Origin: Peltaster fructicola
Taxonomy: Eukaryota > Ascomycota > Dothideomycetes
Length of the DNA stretch: 64,000 nucleotides
Assembly (NCBI GenBank): GCA_001592805.2
Contig: CP051139.1
Location: 1,984,001-2,048,000, forward strand
Direction of reading: 5' to 3'
The notes beneath the pieces were generated by a model. The model saw only the letters and a list, made by a program, of their open reading frames with translations. It made no database searches and was not told where the DNA came from. Position 1 is the stretch's first letter, and the number at the start of each line of letters is the position of its first letter. The position numbers and the translations under genes are program-made. Of this stretch, positions 46,201 through 56,563 are shown one piece after another.

Positions 46201-47264
46201 CTATGGCAGTCGATGAACGTATCACGCGCACACTCAAGCCTACGGACATACTTTTCGACCAAGCGAGCAAGATTCCAGACATCTTCATCCCAGCCATCGA
46301 AGCTATCTTCAAGGACTCCCGTCAATTCTGTCTTCAAACCGGCGATCCTCTTCAAATGCGTCCTGAGCAGAAGAGCCCACCAGGATACAATGTCTTCGGC
46401 CCTCAGCTCCAGTTCAATTCATTCATGCGCCACATCGAGACCAACTTTCCAGCCGGCCGCTTCATCGAACAGAATCGCTGCCATCCTGATATCTCTAGGC
46501 CACTAGCTCTCATCTTTTGCGATGGCGAGATGCAGGACTCGAATCGGTATGATCCAGGATCAGAAGCACAACAGACCGCGAGAGCCGCCATCCTCAGTTC
46601 GCTCAAAGTGCAGACAGGGTTCGTATCTTTGCACATCCCAGGGAGCGAGGAGCAGATGATAGGTCCACATCATTCGCGCACCAATCCTCTTACCGCAGGC
46701 GCGGTTTGGCAGTTCATCTTCGGTACCCTTGATGTTGCCAATGATGCCGCTTCAGGCTCATTTGCACCAAGCGACATCGCAATTCTGTCTATGCACGATG
46801 CTCAGGTGCAAGCCCACGAACAGATTCGCCAGGCTATCACCACTGGATGTCGTAAACACGGCGGGTTCATACCGACCGAGTATCAGCGAGTGCTCATCGG
46901 TACAGTTGACAAGCTTCAAGGTTGTCAGAAGCCGATCGTCGTCCTCGACGCCGTTGCTACCTCGACACCTGGTTGGCTCAATGATGCTCCGCGCATGTTC
47001 ACAGCTTTGAGCCGCTGTCGAAGCCTCTTCTTTTTCGTGAGCAACATGGAGAAGCTGAGGGACGAATGGCATCCAAATCGAGGACCACTCCAATCCGTCT
47101 ACAGCCATAGCAACCGCTCTACCCGCAACCTCAGGGTAACAAAGGCAAGTCTGATGTCTCTTGGTATCTGGCCGTCTCTCGCAACCCCCAGCGAGCGCAG
47201 ACCTCGAACTGTCGTGGCAGACGATCAAGATGAGAAGACTGTTGACTACCCGGGCTTCTCATGA
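43263..47264 (+). CDS. SF1 (UPF1-like) helicase-domain protein with degenerate Walker B
   Basis: Single exon, 1333 aa. The N-terminal 640 residues match nothing I know. A beta-barrel-like KLNNDNHDGLNWVGKV segment precedes the motor, as in UPF1-like helicases. Motifs in order: Walker A GPAGTGKTT (668-676, K674); a large insert with a tandem 23-residue duplication (757-802); motif II ILFDQASKIPD (D999, Q1000) in place of DEAS; motif III TGDPLQMRP (G1027); motif IV FIEQNRCHPDI; motif V GTVDKLQGCQKPIVVLD; motif VI TALSRCRS. The Glu-to-Gln change in motif II would be expected to block ATP hydrolysis, as engineered DQ mutants do. It may be a binding-only RNA/DNA protein. Related long fungal proteins exist as lineage-expanded families; exact orthology is unknown. 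Confidence 0.85.
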   Translation: MATQIKNTPAPSHINNDRWRAYEQYLHRNIDEPRPQRQLLDTPTTVGNVLVVLDHKKRMPPLSHRKGKQTSVRLDGLTAETSGVQRQMLYDDDPFAVGQPPVLINDIEGIELRPDDRATKTREVQKSGAEARHDWQQRKKQALDDIRKANTGGISFDLKQQAVRLAAQDMDKVQYNPGFSFGFQPKLRAELELDLSAYEPRITVVYKAIWVDQTDLTQQRITTKAHYYAGNIKDVKDAIVIRKIESINDFSPEAYPGFLEAYPGLTLESFTSKLSTRELYEVEIQANGYKTGGWGLNQFLPGDVYERWAPEFLALQGHYKTDHVVRVLASSFYHLQMFNSVVAAIDKQRRNPSTAQFTNKLIEVSALPPYVLRPEASFSNGDDMLYRTFWGAYSELEYAGTLRRPHKNIQARFIVFRGGAEVKHEMTAKGRITRYYVTEMLMLLDSATADLTIPQAGQDAGRHSDEDTTTHEFARLRENDSVKIQIKKLNNDNHDGLNWVGKVKPRPGFADPKDIPIFIHSPTEGFGEQKRHRIMDISPILDSVVFVKEQLDSIENAADLLKKTRPVLVNMYLRDRSRMLKRVIHCADVIEKTFRAERRAAERNASTTHLEQLYTHNRYDNLPVVDMLAKMPRKVKEELYQAMDGREDQLSILDYVRKLPAGLGIFHGPAGTGKTTAALTIFAARYKASKLPVEPSIDDGQSSCSDLIVFSDNETDVTTGMDTESTGSSGNSTEVYQDAHETNEPDVNSVSASIRKLQALFVAPLLNSADEIALASAPKFQGLFVTPLNQSADEIALAIDAKLKAVDPAAVTVRLFATATEKAIFYQAGKEHELAALVTTPSQRDRLRRLATNRQHFGNALDDEDFGNIVFDLRELVFAHSLLMYQRRVQTPPLISNDIRATREGIALSAGAQLIMQSGILAESPVSSDSGMIRLRGMFINWFVRGHEMDDRDCEEFGGLLRECMHLVLQNADVVVCTHAMAVDERITRTLKPTDILFDQASKIPDIFIPAIEAIFKDSRQFCLQTGDPLQMRPEQKSPPGYNVFGPQLQFNSFMRHIETNFPAGRFIEQNRCHPDISRPLALIFCDGEMQDSNRYDPGSEAQQTARAAILSSLKVQTGFVSLHIPGSEEQMIGPHHSRTNPLTAGAVWQFIFGTLDVANDAASGSFAPSDIAILSMHDAQVQAHEQIRQAITTGCRKHGGFIPTEYQRVLIGTVDKLQGCQKPIVVLDAVATSTPGWLNDAPRMFTALSRCRSLFFFVSNMEKLRDEWHPNRGPLQSVYSHSNRSTRNLRVTKASLMSLGIWPSLATPSERRPRTVVADDQDEKTVDYPGFS
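45531..45668 (+). repeat. Tandem 69-nt in-frame duplication
   Basis: Two adjacent 23-codon units encode LQALFVAPLLNSADEIALAS and FQGLFVTPLNQSADEIALAI plus flanks. They share the LFVxPL.xSADEIALA core. This lies in the insert after Walker A of the SF1-like protein. Confidence 0.8.
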
Positions 47265-47704
47265 ACTAGGTGGTGACAAGGCTGATGCCTCGCACGAAAC
47301 AAGATCGAGCTGGATGAGAATACTCTTGGAAGTGGATCTGGTGCAGGTATAGACACGATGGAGAACAATCTGGGTACGCGGCTAAGCGTCGATTGACAGA
47401 GTTGCCACGCAAGTTGGACTAGGCTGTGTAGTCAGGCAGATAGACCATTCTCCATAGATTGTAATCGATTTCTAGCAGCAGTGTCCCAGTCCATGAGCTT
47501 CGTAACGTGATGGGAATGTGGACAATTGACAGTATTTATCTTTGCAGTGTTGTCAAATGATTTTAGACTCATGCAGAACGATATCTTTTCTGACGAGAGA
47601 AGCTCAAGAATGGTGAAATGGTGCATGATGTCAAATCGTGGCGATACAAAAGATAGCCATCATATAGGAACATTCTCAAGTCCCCGCTCCGGAAAAGTAC
47701 ACAT
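47265..47704. other. Convergent intergenic region
   Basis: Spacer between the tail-to-tail SF1-like and cysteine-synthase genes. Nothing recognised. Confidence 0.5.
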
Positions 47705-49117
47705 TCACAGCAGCTCGAGTATTCTGTCCAGAGTGACATCGTCATCAGATCCTCCAACATCTCCAGCTTGTTTCCAGAAGCGACTCAGATGCCTCGAGCC
47801 GCTGTCACACAGTATGGTGACAATCCTCTTATTCTTGCCAAGTAGCTTGGCGACTTTCACAGCTGCAACACAGTTGACTGCACTGCTTGCACCGACAAAT
47901 AAGCCTTCCTTCTCGACCAGCCAGCGAGCCATCAACATAGCTTGCTCGTCGCTCACTCGAACAGCGTCGTCTATGAGGTGCATACCGGCCTCGAAGTTCG
48001 CCGTGAGTCGATTGATGCCAATGCCCTCCACGATACTGTCCACCTGATGTCGACGTCGTGTACCTTCTGCCTCGGTAGACGAGAACATGACGCCGTGCTT
48101 GACCTTGTTGTACAAGGCGCTGCCTTGTGGATCAGCAAGTATGATCTTCAGATTGGGCAGCTCTGGTTTCAGTGCGAGTGCAACACCACTTATGGTGCCA
48201 CCTGTGCCGGCTCCTGCAACAAATGCATCTAAATCACCATCGCACTGCTTGAAAATCTCCGGTCCAGTCGAGTTGAGATGTGCAAGATAGTTGGCAGTAT
48301 TCTCGAATTGATCTGCGAAGTATCCTTTGCCTGGTCTCGAGGAGTCTGCTGTATGTTCTTGCGCTCGTCTGCGCGCGACATTGACGAACTGGGACTGGTC
48401 AACAATGCTTGCTGGTCGCACTCGCTCGACAATGGCGCCCAATTTGAGTAAGAGAGATGCCTTCTCCTGAGATTGGTCGTCAGGCATGCAGCTGTTCTAG
48501 TAAGCAGACGATGGGACTCAAGAGCACAACACTCACATATGGGCCTTGTATCCGCGCGCTCGGCAGACTGCGGCTAGCGAGATGCCAGTAGAGCCAACTG
48601 TACCTTCATAGATGGTGTCACCTCTGTGAGGCGCAATCAAGCCTTCTTGCTCAGCGTGGTTGATCATGGACAAAGCGACTCTATCCTTCGGTGAGTTACC
48701 AGCGCCATTTAGAAACTCCGCCTTGGCAAGGATCTCACATCCTGTGGCTTCCGAGAGCGAGTTGAGCTTGATCAAGGGTGTATTGCCTATAAGACCTTCG
48801 ATCCCAACCGTGATCTCATCGTTTGTGGTCCGAAGACTGCCATCTTTGGGTAGGTTGTCGTTGAGAGTTTGAGCATCTCTGTGCGTGTGATCTTCCAGAC
48901 GCACGAAGTCAGGCCGGCCTCGCAATGTCGCAATACTGTCTCGCCCTCGAAGCTGTCGTATACGATGCCTGAAGGCGCTCTCGAGATCTGGGTATAAGTC
49001 CTTGAAAGCAAGAGTGACAAGGATACCGACTATGAAGCCACCGGTCGTCGTGAGCTTGTTGCGGTTGTCAAGGCAAAGTGCCCACACACGCTCATACGTG
49101 TCGGTGATGAAGCCCAT
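47705..49117 (-). CDS. Cysteine synthase-like PLP enzyme, membrane-anchored (yeast Mcy1 type)
   Basis: Model: exons 49117-48537 and 48491-47705, intron 48492-48536 (45 bp), 455 aa. Fold type II PLP enzyme of the cysteine synthase/CBS family. GLIGNTPLIKLNSLSEATGCEILAKAE leads to the PLP lysine in NSPKDRVA (K144). The substrate loop is EGTVGSTGISLA, the phosphate-binding loop is AGAGTGGTISGVA, and GLFVGASSAVNCVAA lies near the C-terminus. An N-terminal hydrophobic stretch (about residues 24-40) suggests anchoring, consistent with yeast Mcy1 at the mitochondrial outer membrane. It may use O-acetylserine, but the activity of this subgroup is uncertain. Head to head with the MidA-like gene across 179 bp. 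Confidence 0.9.
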
Positions 49118-49296
49118 AGCTGATGCATCCTTGAAACATGGAGCCTGATCGTCACCTGCCTAACTTTCCTCACAATGGATGAAGAGTGAATGTCATCGCA
49201 AATCACCATGCTCGGCCAAGATGTCCGTGCGAGCAAGCTTCAGAGCATTGATTGACAACGACCTTAGCATAATCACCACACACCCATCCTCTGCGC

Positions 49297-50790
49297 ATGG
49301 AGTCTGCTATTGTCAACTCGCTCTTCAGGCGGTTGGCGTCTCACAGCTTCTGCAAGCTTACAAGACGGCGTGATGCTGCGCTCGCGCAGAAGAGATGGAT
49401 AACAGATGAGCCACGCACGCGACTGCGTGGAAATACCATACGCTCTGCAACCGACACAAGAACGTCAAACCAAAGCAATTGGCAGCAACGGCTGGACTCA
49501 TATCCACCGGAACGGTCGAAGGAGTATGAGAAGTATCCGTTGGTGACGGCGGACAGTCTGAGACATCGAAAAGAGAGGCCGAGACGAGTCAAGATGTTGA
49601 TGCGTGACTTCATCGAGGACAGCCTGTACAATCCGAACTACGGTTATTTCAGCAAGAACGTCACCATCTTCAACTCTGGCGCACCATTCAATTTCAATCA
49701 GATCAAAGATGAGCCAGAGTTCCACAAGATGCTTGGAGAGATATATACACAATTTGAGGATGAGCAGGACATGAAGGAATACAACGAGCTCAGACAGCTG
49801 TGGCACACACCGACGGAACTGTTCAGACCGTACTACGCAGAAGCCATTGCCCGGTATATGGTCGCCAACTACAAGTTGAGCCTCTATCCATACCACGATC
49901 TGTTGATATATGAGCTTGGCGCTGGTAACGGTACGCTTATGCTCAATATTCTGGACTATATACGAGCCGTAGACCCGGAGGTTTACGCAAGGACGAAGTT
50001 CAAGATTATTGAAGTCAGCTCCAGGTTGGCAGACTTGCAGAATGCGGCAGCAGCTAAAGGTCATGCTGAGCAGGTGGAAATCGTGAATCTATCGATCTTC
50101 GATTGGACGACGTATGTCCCGACACCGTGCTTCTTCCTGGCCATGGAGGTCTTCGACAATCTGGCCCACGACATCATCCGATACGATCCATTCACGGAAG
50201 AGCCAATGCAAGGACAGGTTCTGATCGACAGTGACGGCGAATTCTTCGAGTTCTACACGAAAGAGCTCGATACCATGGCGTCTCGTTTCCTTCGTGTTAG
50301 GGACGTCGCCTGTCGAGATCGCAAATACTCATACCCTCTGTCGGGTTCATCGCTACTACGACGACTGAGGCATCAGTTACCACTCGCGCCAAACCTCACA
50401 GAGCCCGAGTACATCCCAACGCGGCTGATGAACTTCTTCCAATTGTTGTCGCAGTACTTTCCAGCACATAGGTTGATCACCTCTGATTTCAACTGGTTGC
50501 CACAAGCGACGAAGGGCTACAATGCGCCTGTTGTGCAGACACGCTACCAACGGAGGACAGTCCTGGTGTCCACACCGCTTGTCTACCAAGGATATTTCGA
50601 CATCCTCTTCCCGACAGACTTCGGCGTCATAGAGGACGTATATCGAGCCATCACAGGCAGATTGACCAGGGTTTCTACTCACGAGGATTTCTTCCGGAGA
50701 TGGTCATACGCAGAGGAGACACAGATGAAAAGTGGTGAGAATGCTCTTCTTGGCTGGTACAAGAATGCGAGTGTCATGATTACTGTGTGA
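49297..50790 (+). CDS. Mitochondrial MidA/NDUFAF7-like SAM methyltransferase
   Basis: Single exon, 497 aa. DUF185/MidA family: human NDUFAF7 methylates an Arg of the complex I 49-kDa subunit during assembly, and that subunit is encoded at 20455-21894 in this window. An Arg-rich presequence (FRRLASHSFCKLTRRRDAAL) predicts mitochondrial import. Family marks: MRDFIEDSLYNPNYGYFSKN, RPYYAEAIARYMV, SAM site IYELGAGNGTLMLNILDY, IIEVSSRLADLQ and FFLAMEVFDNLAHD. The canonical family has GNE-L-DALP at that last position; EVFDNLAHD is the form seen in the fungal branch like yeast YKL162C, so substrate may differ. Confidence 0.87.
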   Translation: MESAIVNSLFRRLASHSFCKLTRRRDAALAQKRWITDEPRTRLRGNTIRSATDTRTSNQSNWQQRLDSYPPERSKEYEKYPLVTADSLRHRKERPRRVKMLMRDFIEDSLYNPNYGYFSKNVTIFNSGAPFNFNQIKDEPEFHKMLGEIYTQFEDEQDMKEYNELRQLWHTPTELFRPYYAEAIARYMVANYKLSLYPYHDLLIYELGAGNGTLMLNILDYIRAVDPEVYARTKFKIIEVSSRLADLQNAAAAKGHAEQVEIVNLSIFDWTTYVPTPCFFLAMEVFDNLAHDIIRYDPFTEEPMQGQVLIDSDGEFFEFYTKELDTMASRFLRVRDVACRDRKYSYPLSGSSLLRRLRHQLPLAPNLTEPEYIPTRLMNFFQLLSQYFPAHRLITSDFNWLPQATKGYNAPVVQTRYQRRTVLVSTPLVYQGYFDILFPTDFGVIEDVYRAITGRLTRVSTHEDFFRRWSYAEETQMKSGENALLGWYKNASVMITV

Positions 50791-51639
50791 GTAGATAAGT
50801 AGCGGCAATGACATGATTATGTCAAACTGTGTACGTGGTGATAGCGAGCCCTTAACGTCGATGCTCTGACAGACAGCTGTCGACTACTGCTCTGTAGTGG
50901 CCTCTGTAGCGTCCCATCTCTGTTACGACATGAGGCCAGTACAAGGCTTTTGCTGCGCTGCTCGCTTATGCACAAACACTGCCACAGGACGCAGAAGCTT
51001 TCCTCGAGTATAGACAAGTTGGCTGCTTGCTGTAGTTTGCCTGTTGTCGTGTGTGAGCATGGCAGACGTAGCTTTTATAGGCTTTCGTGCGGCTCATGGA
51101 TGCTTCAGGGATGCCGACAGCGATGTCTCCGAAATGGTTCTTCGATACAAGCAGACATTCTCATTGAAGTACGTGGATAGAGAAGTCTGGCTTCCCGAGC
51201 TATAAATAGACGCTGCGATTGGCCTTGGCGCTGGTCTTTGGAGTTCTAAGATATGGCCACAGCTTTGTCTAACATACTGCGGCACTGCAGCCTAAGCGAT
51301 TGGCACATCTCCTTTTCCTGGCATATCAAACACAAGATGGCACAGTGGCAGTGCTACGTGCACGGCTGTGATACGTTACTGTCGGCTCGTCATCTCAGCT
51401 GCTGGCTAGGCGTCCAACACGACTCACCTGCAAGGTTGAGCAGGCCACCAGCTGTGCACGGCTGAAGGATCATGTTTCATCGCGTGTCGGTCAACCGTGA
51501 TGCGGTACACATTTGCGGCGTAGCCACGCGATCTTCTCGGCCTGTGGTCCCTCCTCACAACAAGCGATCAGTGAGGCGTGGTCACATATGCACTCTTCCT
51601 CCTTGAGATCTTCGTTGTCTCACGCTCAGCAGCTCTCAA
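50791..51639. other. Intergenic region
   Basis: About 850 bp with only short, random frames between two co-directional genes. Confidence 0.5.
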
Positions 51640-52113
51640 ATGGCAGATCTACCACCACAGTATGACAACGACCGCTTGCCGGAATACTCTGAGAAGAAAC
51701 CACTCTTGTAAGGTCCACTCGTTATCACGCCGATCAGGCTGACCGTCACAGAGAACAGATACCAGCATACCGACCACCTGCCATCCCGCTCGAGAAGCTG
51801 AAGACGAAGACTGCTGTCATAGACTGTCCACGATGCCGAATGCGAGCTCAGACAGATATCGAACAATATGACACTGGTGTGACGATGTAAGTTATGCATG
51901 GCACTTCAGAACGGTTGCTGAATCTCGTACAGATGGCTGAGGCTGCTCATCTTTCCCCTCGGATGCTGCGACAAGCCTTGGAGATGGAGTATGAACACGG
52001 CTCACTTTTGCGGTCACTGTAATGCTTTACTGGCCATCTATCATCCATTCAACGGCGGCGCGCACGATCGAACACCACGGCATTACGGTCCTGCTGACGA
52101 GCAACGACGCTGA
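51640..52113 (+). CDS. LITAF-like zinc-binding membrane-associated protein
   Basis: Model: exons 51640-51707, 51752-51886, 51933-52113; introns 44 and 46 bp; 127 aa. The N-terminus is Pro/Tyr-rich (LPPQYDNDRLPEYSEK), suggesting a PPxY-like contact. The LITAF domain has a first zinc knuckle CPRCR, the amphipathic membrane-inserting stretch WLRLLIFPLGCCDKPW, and a second knuckle HFCGHC. LITAF-like proteins associate with late endosomes and ESCRT or NEDD4-type ligases. The gene is visible only after splicing, because the third exon is read in a frame that looks like a different small ORF when unspliced. Confidence 0.87.
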
Positions 52114-52219
52114 CATTGCACTCAATTCGCTAGCTAGATTACAGTATACCATGGCAGAAAGATCGCTTGGATCTCGTCACATCATTACTCATAACTATGC
52201 GTCCCTTGTATGTTCGACA

Positions 52220-54196
52220 TTAGTATGGCTTAGACAAGCTCTTTCCACCACAGTCTGGTATCTTGACTCCGGACTTGAGGTTCCTGTTGATGTCAATCAG
52301 GCCCCAATGACTCTCCCAACCATCTGTTCCGGTTTCGTAGATCACTTTCCATGGCTCATCGAATGCTTCAAACCTGGAAGAATCAGCCACGTCTTGCTGC
52401 GTTTCGGCCCACACTCACCAAAAGTACGTTGTTCCATTTGTCATGGACTGGCATACGAAGCCATCCATGAACTTGTTCATATTGTCGATACTGGCCACAG
52501 CGCCCTGACCTGACGGACATGTCCCCGATGTGGTTCCGCAGTCATTACCGCCTTCACTAGGCCAGCCAACTTCGCTGATGATACTCTTCGGCCACGAGCC
52601 TGTCTTGGCAGTGGTGAGCTTGGCATCGTGTGACTGCCAGAAATTATACGTCCATCCTGGTGCGACGTCTGGAGTAACACCAGCAAAGAATGGATGAACA
52701 TTAGCCATCACGATGTCACTCGCAAGTGCTAGATCAGCCGTCCAGTTGTCTCCAAGATCTGATGTCGCCACGGGCAGAGATATCTTCTTGGTCGTGAAGT
52801 TGCTTCGAACTTGTGTAAGCACGGTGCTCAGCTGTGTGAGTGTCATGTCTTTGCGGAACAGCACTTCGTTGCCGACGATCACACCGGCGAAATGCGATGC
52901 TGGATACTTGTCCAGGATGTCATACATCTGAGCGAGCTGTCTGTTGTTAGTCGTGGTGTTTGTGCCAAGCCATACGCCAAGCCATATTGACATTGTGTCG
53001 TTCATCTTTAATCTGTCAATAGCTGTCAAGACCATCTCTGTCTGGTTACAGTCTGTGCCATAAAGTCTGATTGCTGGCGAGAGCTGGGAGAGCATAGCAA
53101 CATCCAGTGTGACGTTATTCTGGTCTGGTGGGTTGGAGAGACAGTCAGGATATTGTGCGTTGAGCGGCGTGTAGTCCATCGCAGGGAAGACCTTGTGCAG
53201 GTCCTGGTTGTTCATCAATTGCTGAACTTCGCTCGAATCGATGTCGAAGAGCCCACCACTATGACTCGCTGCGGTGCTACTGGAGCTAGATGTCGTGGAT
53301 TTCGAGGATGACTTGTTTCTGCTGCCCAGTACACCTCCTGTGATTGCTCCGATAGCTACTAGCAGGAAGACTATCGCACAGATGATCCATATCTTGCGTC
53401 TTCGGCGTTGTACAGCCTCGTGGTCTTTGTTTGACCAAGGAGTCTTCTCGGAGTAGAACGGTTGATCGTTGGAGGGGTTTGCAGCAGGAAGAGGCCCATA
53501 CTGTCCGCTGGTTTTGTTTGCACCAAAGGGTCGCAAGAAGGTTGGCACTCCAGCTGAAGCGCCCCGTAGACGACTACGACTGCGTTGCGTATGCTCTTCA
53601 GCATAGTCGTCGCCGTCGTCAGCGATTCCATTCGGATCAAAATCGTCGTAGCCATCTCCATGGTAGTACTCGTGAGGTATCAGACTTGGAGCACTGAGCT
53701 CTGCCCTGGCCGGATCTTGGTAAGGCGACCTGACGCTTGACCTTGTAGGAGACGGAGATCGTGGGCCTGTAGAAGTTGGCTGCCACATGGTGGGTGCAGG
53801 TGAATGCTCCGAGGGATGGGTCTCTCTGACACCTGGGCTTGAAGGAGGCGAGCGATGTCGCGGATTGTATCGTACAGGTGAGGGTGTTCTCATCGCTGGG
53901 TTGTACAAATTGTCGATGTCTCGGAAGGGATTGGACGGTTGATACTCCGAGATGTCTGATGTGTTTCCCATTGGCTGCGGCAAGGGAATTGGCATGAGAC
54001 TACTCCTGATCTGTGGTGGTTTCGATCTGTGCACTGGAGGAGGCGGTGGTTTTTGCATATCGGCAGATTGCATTGTTCTCTTGGAAGCCTGCTGTGTGTA
54101 TTGCCTCGTTGGAGATGTACGCTTCCCAAACTGTTGCTGTGGTGGTGTACCGTCGATAGAAGCGCCTGGCAAGACGCCATATTGACGATCGGTCAT
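52220..54196 (-). CDS. Type II membrane-anchored GH17 glucan endo-1,3-beta-glucosidase
   Basis: Model: exons 54196-52419 and 52373-52220, intron 52374-52418 (45 bp), 643 aa. A cytosolic Pro/Ser-rich N-terminus of about 265 residues, with basic RRRRK stop-transfer, leads to one membrane span (about 268-290, [20 protein letters not shown]), then a Ser/Thr linker and the extracellular GH17 domain. Catalytic acid E444 lies in VIVGNEVLF and nucleophile E542 in [11 protein letters not shown]. Splicing at TYFW restores FEAFDEPWK and the C-terminal [20 protein letters not shown]. This is the layout of Aspergillus BtgC-like enzymes acting on cell-wall beta-1,3-glucan. Several NxT/NxS sites are present. 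Confidence 0.92.
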
Positions 54197-55077
54197 CCCT
54201 TATCGCACGAGTTCGGTCACCAGGTTCGGGTATATAGCATTCGTGATGATGGGTTGGTGTGACGACTCACAGCCTCGCAGCAATAGTTGTTGTTGCTGCC
54301 GAGCTTCGATGGCTCGCAATGATTAATGGCACAGAAAAGTGCTGTACTGCGTTTCCAGGCGTATGGGACAGTCACCAGAGTGAGGAGAATGACAAGAGAA
54401 GGACGTACGACTGGGCATAAGATGACTACAATAGAACCTCGTGTTCGGTGCGTTGTGGCATGCGGTGCCTCTCTATTTTGGGATCAGCAAGCAGGCAAAG
54501 GTCAGCCAGCCGCTTGTGGCAAAACGTACACAAAGTCACCATAGCAACGTTGGACTGAATCAAATTATGGGCAAGACAATCCATCCACAACACAAAGCAC
54601 TGCTGGCAGCACGGAGGAGGCTCACGATGTGAATATCGATCATTCTTGCGTCTCGCGTGTATCTGTTGAAGTGCGATGCTGTCCTGGATGTGGCCCGGCG
54701 CTTGCAAGATGCCAGCAATGATCAATTGAAGCATCACAATTTACACTGTAAGTGTTGCTACTCCTACGAGGAGATGAGGCGAGAGAGATTGAATATGTAC
54801 CGACTAAAGTCTTACATTGATACGACTATGAACAATCTAGTTACCAATCTTTTCAACAATGCGAAACCGTCATGCACCATGGAAATCATGTCCGTCAACG
54901 AGTATGTGAATACACCATCGAAGCATAGAAGCCTCATCCTGCATTCATACTCAATGACCACTGTCTTCGGTGGTTCGTTGTGTATTATGCTCGCTGAAAG
55001 GTCAAAGCGTTGATGCTGCGACTCATTAGTATGAGTAGTGGAGTGTAAGATGAGGTGATTGACTTACCATCTAACAT
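54197..55077. other. Intergenic region
   Basis: About 880 bp between the GH17 start and the HEX1 3' end. One 118-codon frame (54657-55013, plus) is AT-richer and has no ATG-plus-domain support; nothing else seen. Confidence 0.5.
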
Positions 55078-56563
55078 CTAGAGTCTGCTGCCATGAATGA
55101 CTCTGTAATCGACGGCAAGCTCGCGTCCCTCGTCATTGATGACAAGAACACGAATGCTGCCACGACCACTGTCATAGGCCTTGGTCAGGCGCTGGAGGAG
55201 CTCGCTCTGGTCAAGGACGCGGAGGCCCTGCTTGACATCACCACCCTCGGTCATGGCGACGACACGGCCATTCTCAGTGATGTCCAAGACACGGTACTGC
55301 TTGAACACTGGCCCAAGCATGTTCTGGACGTAGACCGATGGGCTTGGGTTGGACACGAAGCTTGACTCCTCGTGGAGCTGCTTGGTGAAAAGGTCAACAC
55401 CGAGGTAGCGGTGCTGTCCAGTCTGTGCGGAGGTGGTGATTCGGATGACCTGGCAAGGACGGCCCTGAAGGATCAGGAGGTCACCAATGCGGACATGGTG
55501 GCAAGGAATGGTGATTGTTGCGGAAGACATCTTGTTCTCGCGGCGGGATGAGTGCTCGGTTTCGCGGCGTGGAGCAGAAACAAAGACCTCTCTGTCTTCA
55601 ACGACGACCTCTGAGTCTCGGTGGTGGTGGTGGTGAGAGCCGTGGATTGGATGAAGGATTCTGTCTGCTGCCTTCTCAAGACCGTGTCGGAAGCTGTGGT
55701 AGTGACCCTCGTTGTCGTGATATCCCATATCAAGCTTGTGCTTGTGTTCTGGCTCTTCGAAGGTTCGGTGCTCAGTGACCTTAACCTTCTCTTCGAACTG
55801 GCGTGGGTAGGTGCCCTTGTCTTGCCAGACAGGAGGCTCAGAGGATGGGCGGAAACGGGAACGAAGTTCGCGTTCGGTGATGTCGAGGCGGTCTTCCTTC
55901 TCGTAGACGCGGTCTTCTACGTCGATCTGAGCAGAAGCGTAGCGTCGGAAGGGTTGACTGTAGCTGAAGAGAAGACTAGTCAGCGGTGTAAAGTGTTTGA
56001 AGGTAGATGAAAGAAGGATTGTGATGGTCGGTTGTCGAGAAGGTATAATGTGAGCTGAGTGAGTGGACCCATCAACATTGGCGATTGCTTTAGCGTTGTT
56101 TCCATGGAAACTAACGCTTTCACTTTACGCTAATTGTGCAGAGACCATGTCTTTGCCAAGGTCTGCCCTGACAATTGCCGATGAGTTGAGATGAGGCATA
56201 TTGGTGGCTGCGTAGGCAAGTGTTTGGGCAGCTGTGCTTGTGTTGTTCTGCAGCATGTGGGAGGACCAGAGGACAAACCCATTTTGCTGCAAGGAGGGAA
56301 AGAGAGGTACGACTTACTGCTCACGCTCGACCTCAATGCGAGTATCACGACGATCGTCGTCTCGGAATCTGACCTCCTCTTCTCTTGTGACACGTACTGG
56401 TCGTCGTCGCTCTTCTTGGTGGATGTGGATGTCCTCTCGGCGAGTCTGTCGTCGATCGTCCTGTCCAGTGCCTTCTACCGTAATGCGTGCGTCAGACTTG
56501 ACCTCTGTGGTCTCAGAAGTCTCGTTGTTCTTGTAGCTTGACGGGAAGACACTGAACGGGATT
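55078..56563 (-). CDS. hex1: Woronin body major protein HEX1
   Basis: The core is certain: 55728-55078 encodes 216 aa starting MGYHDNEGHYHSF, as in Aspergillus HEX1. It runs through a His-rich segment and ITIPCHHVRIGDLLILQGRPCQVIRI, an eIF5A-like two-domain fold that self-assembles into the crystalline core sealing septal pores. It ends in VIHGSRL, whose SRL is a peroxisomal PTS1. The frame stays open upstream to 55963, where an acceptor joins in phase to a second exon (56563-56318) across a 354-bp intron. That exon encodes a charged Arg/Glu-rich stretch (DIHIHQEERRRPVRV). No ATG is present in that exon, so a further 5' exon or internal initiation is needed. HEX1 genes are known for alternative N-termini. 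Confidence 0.9.
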
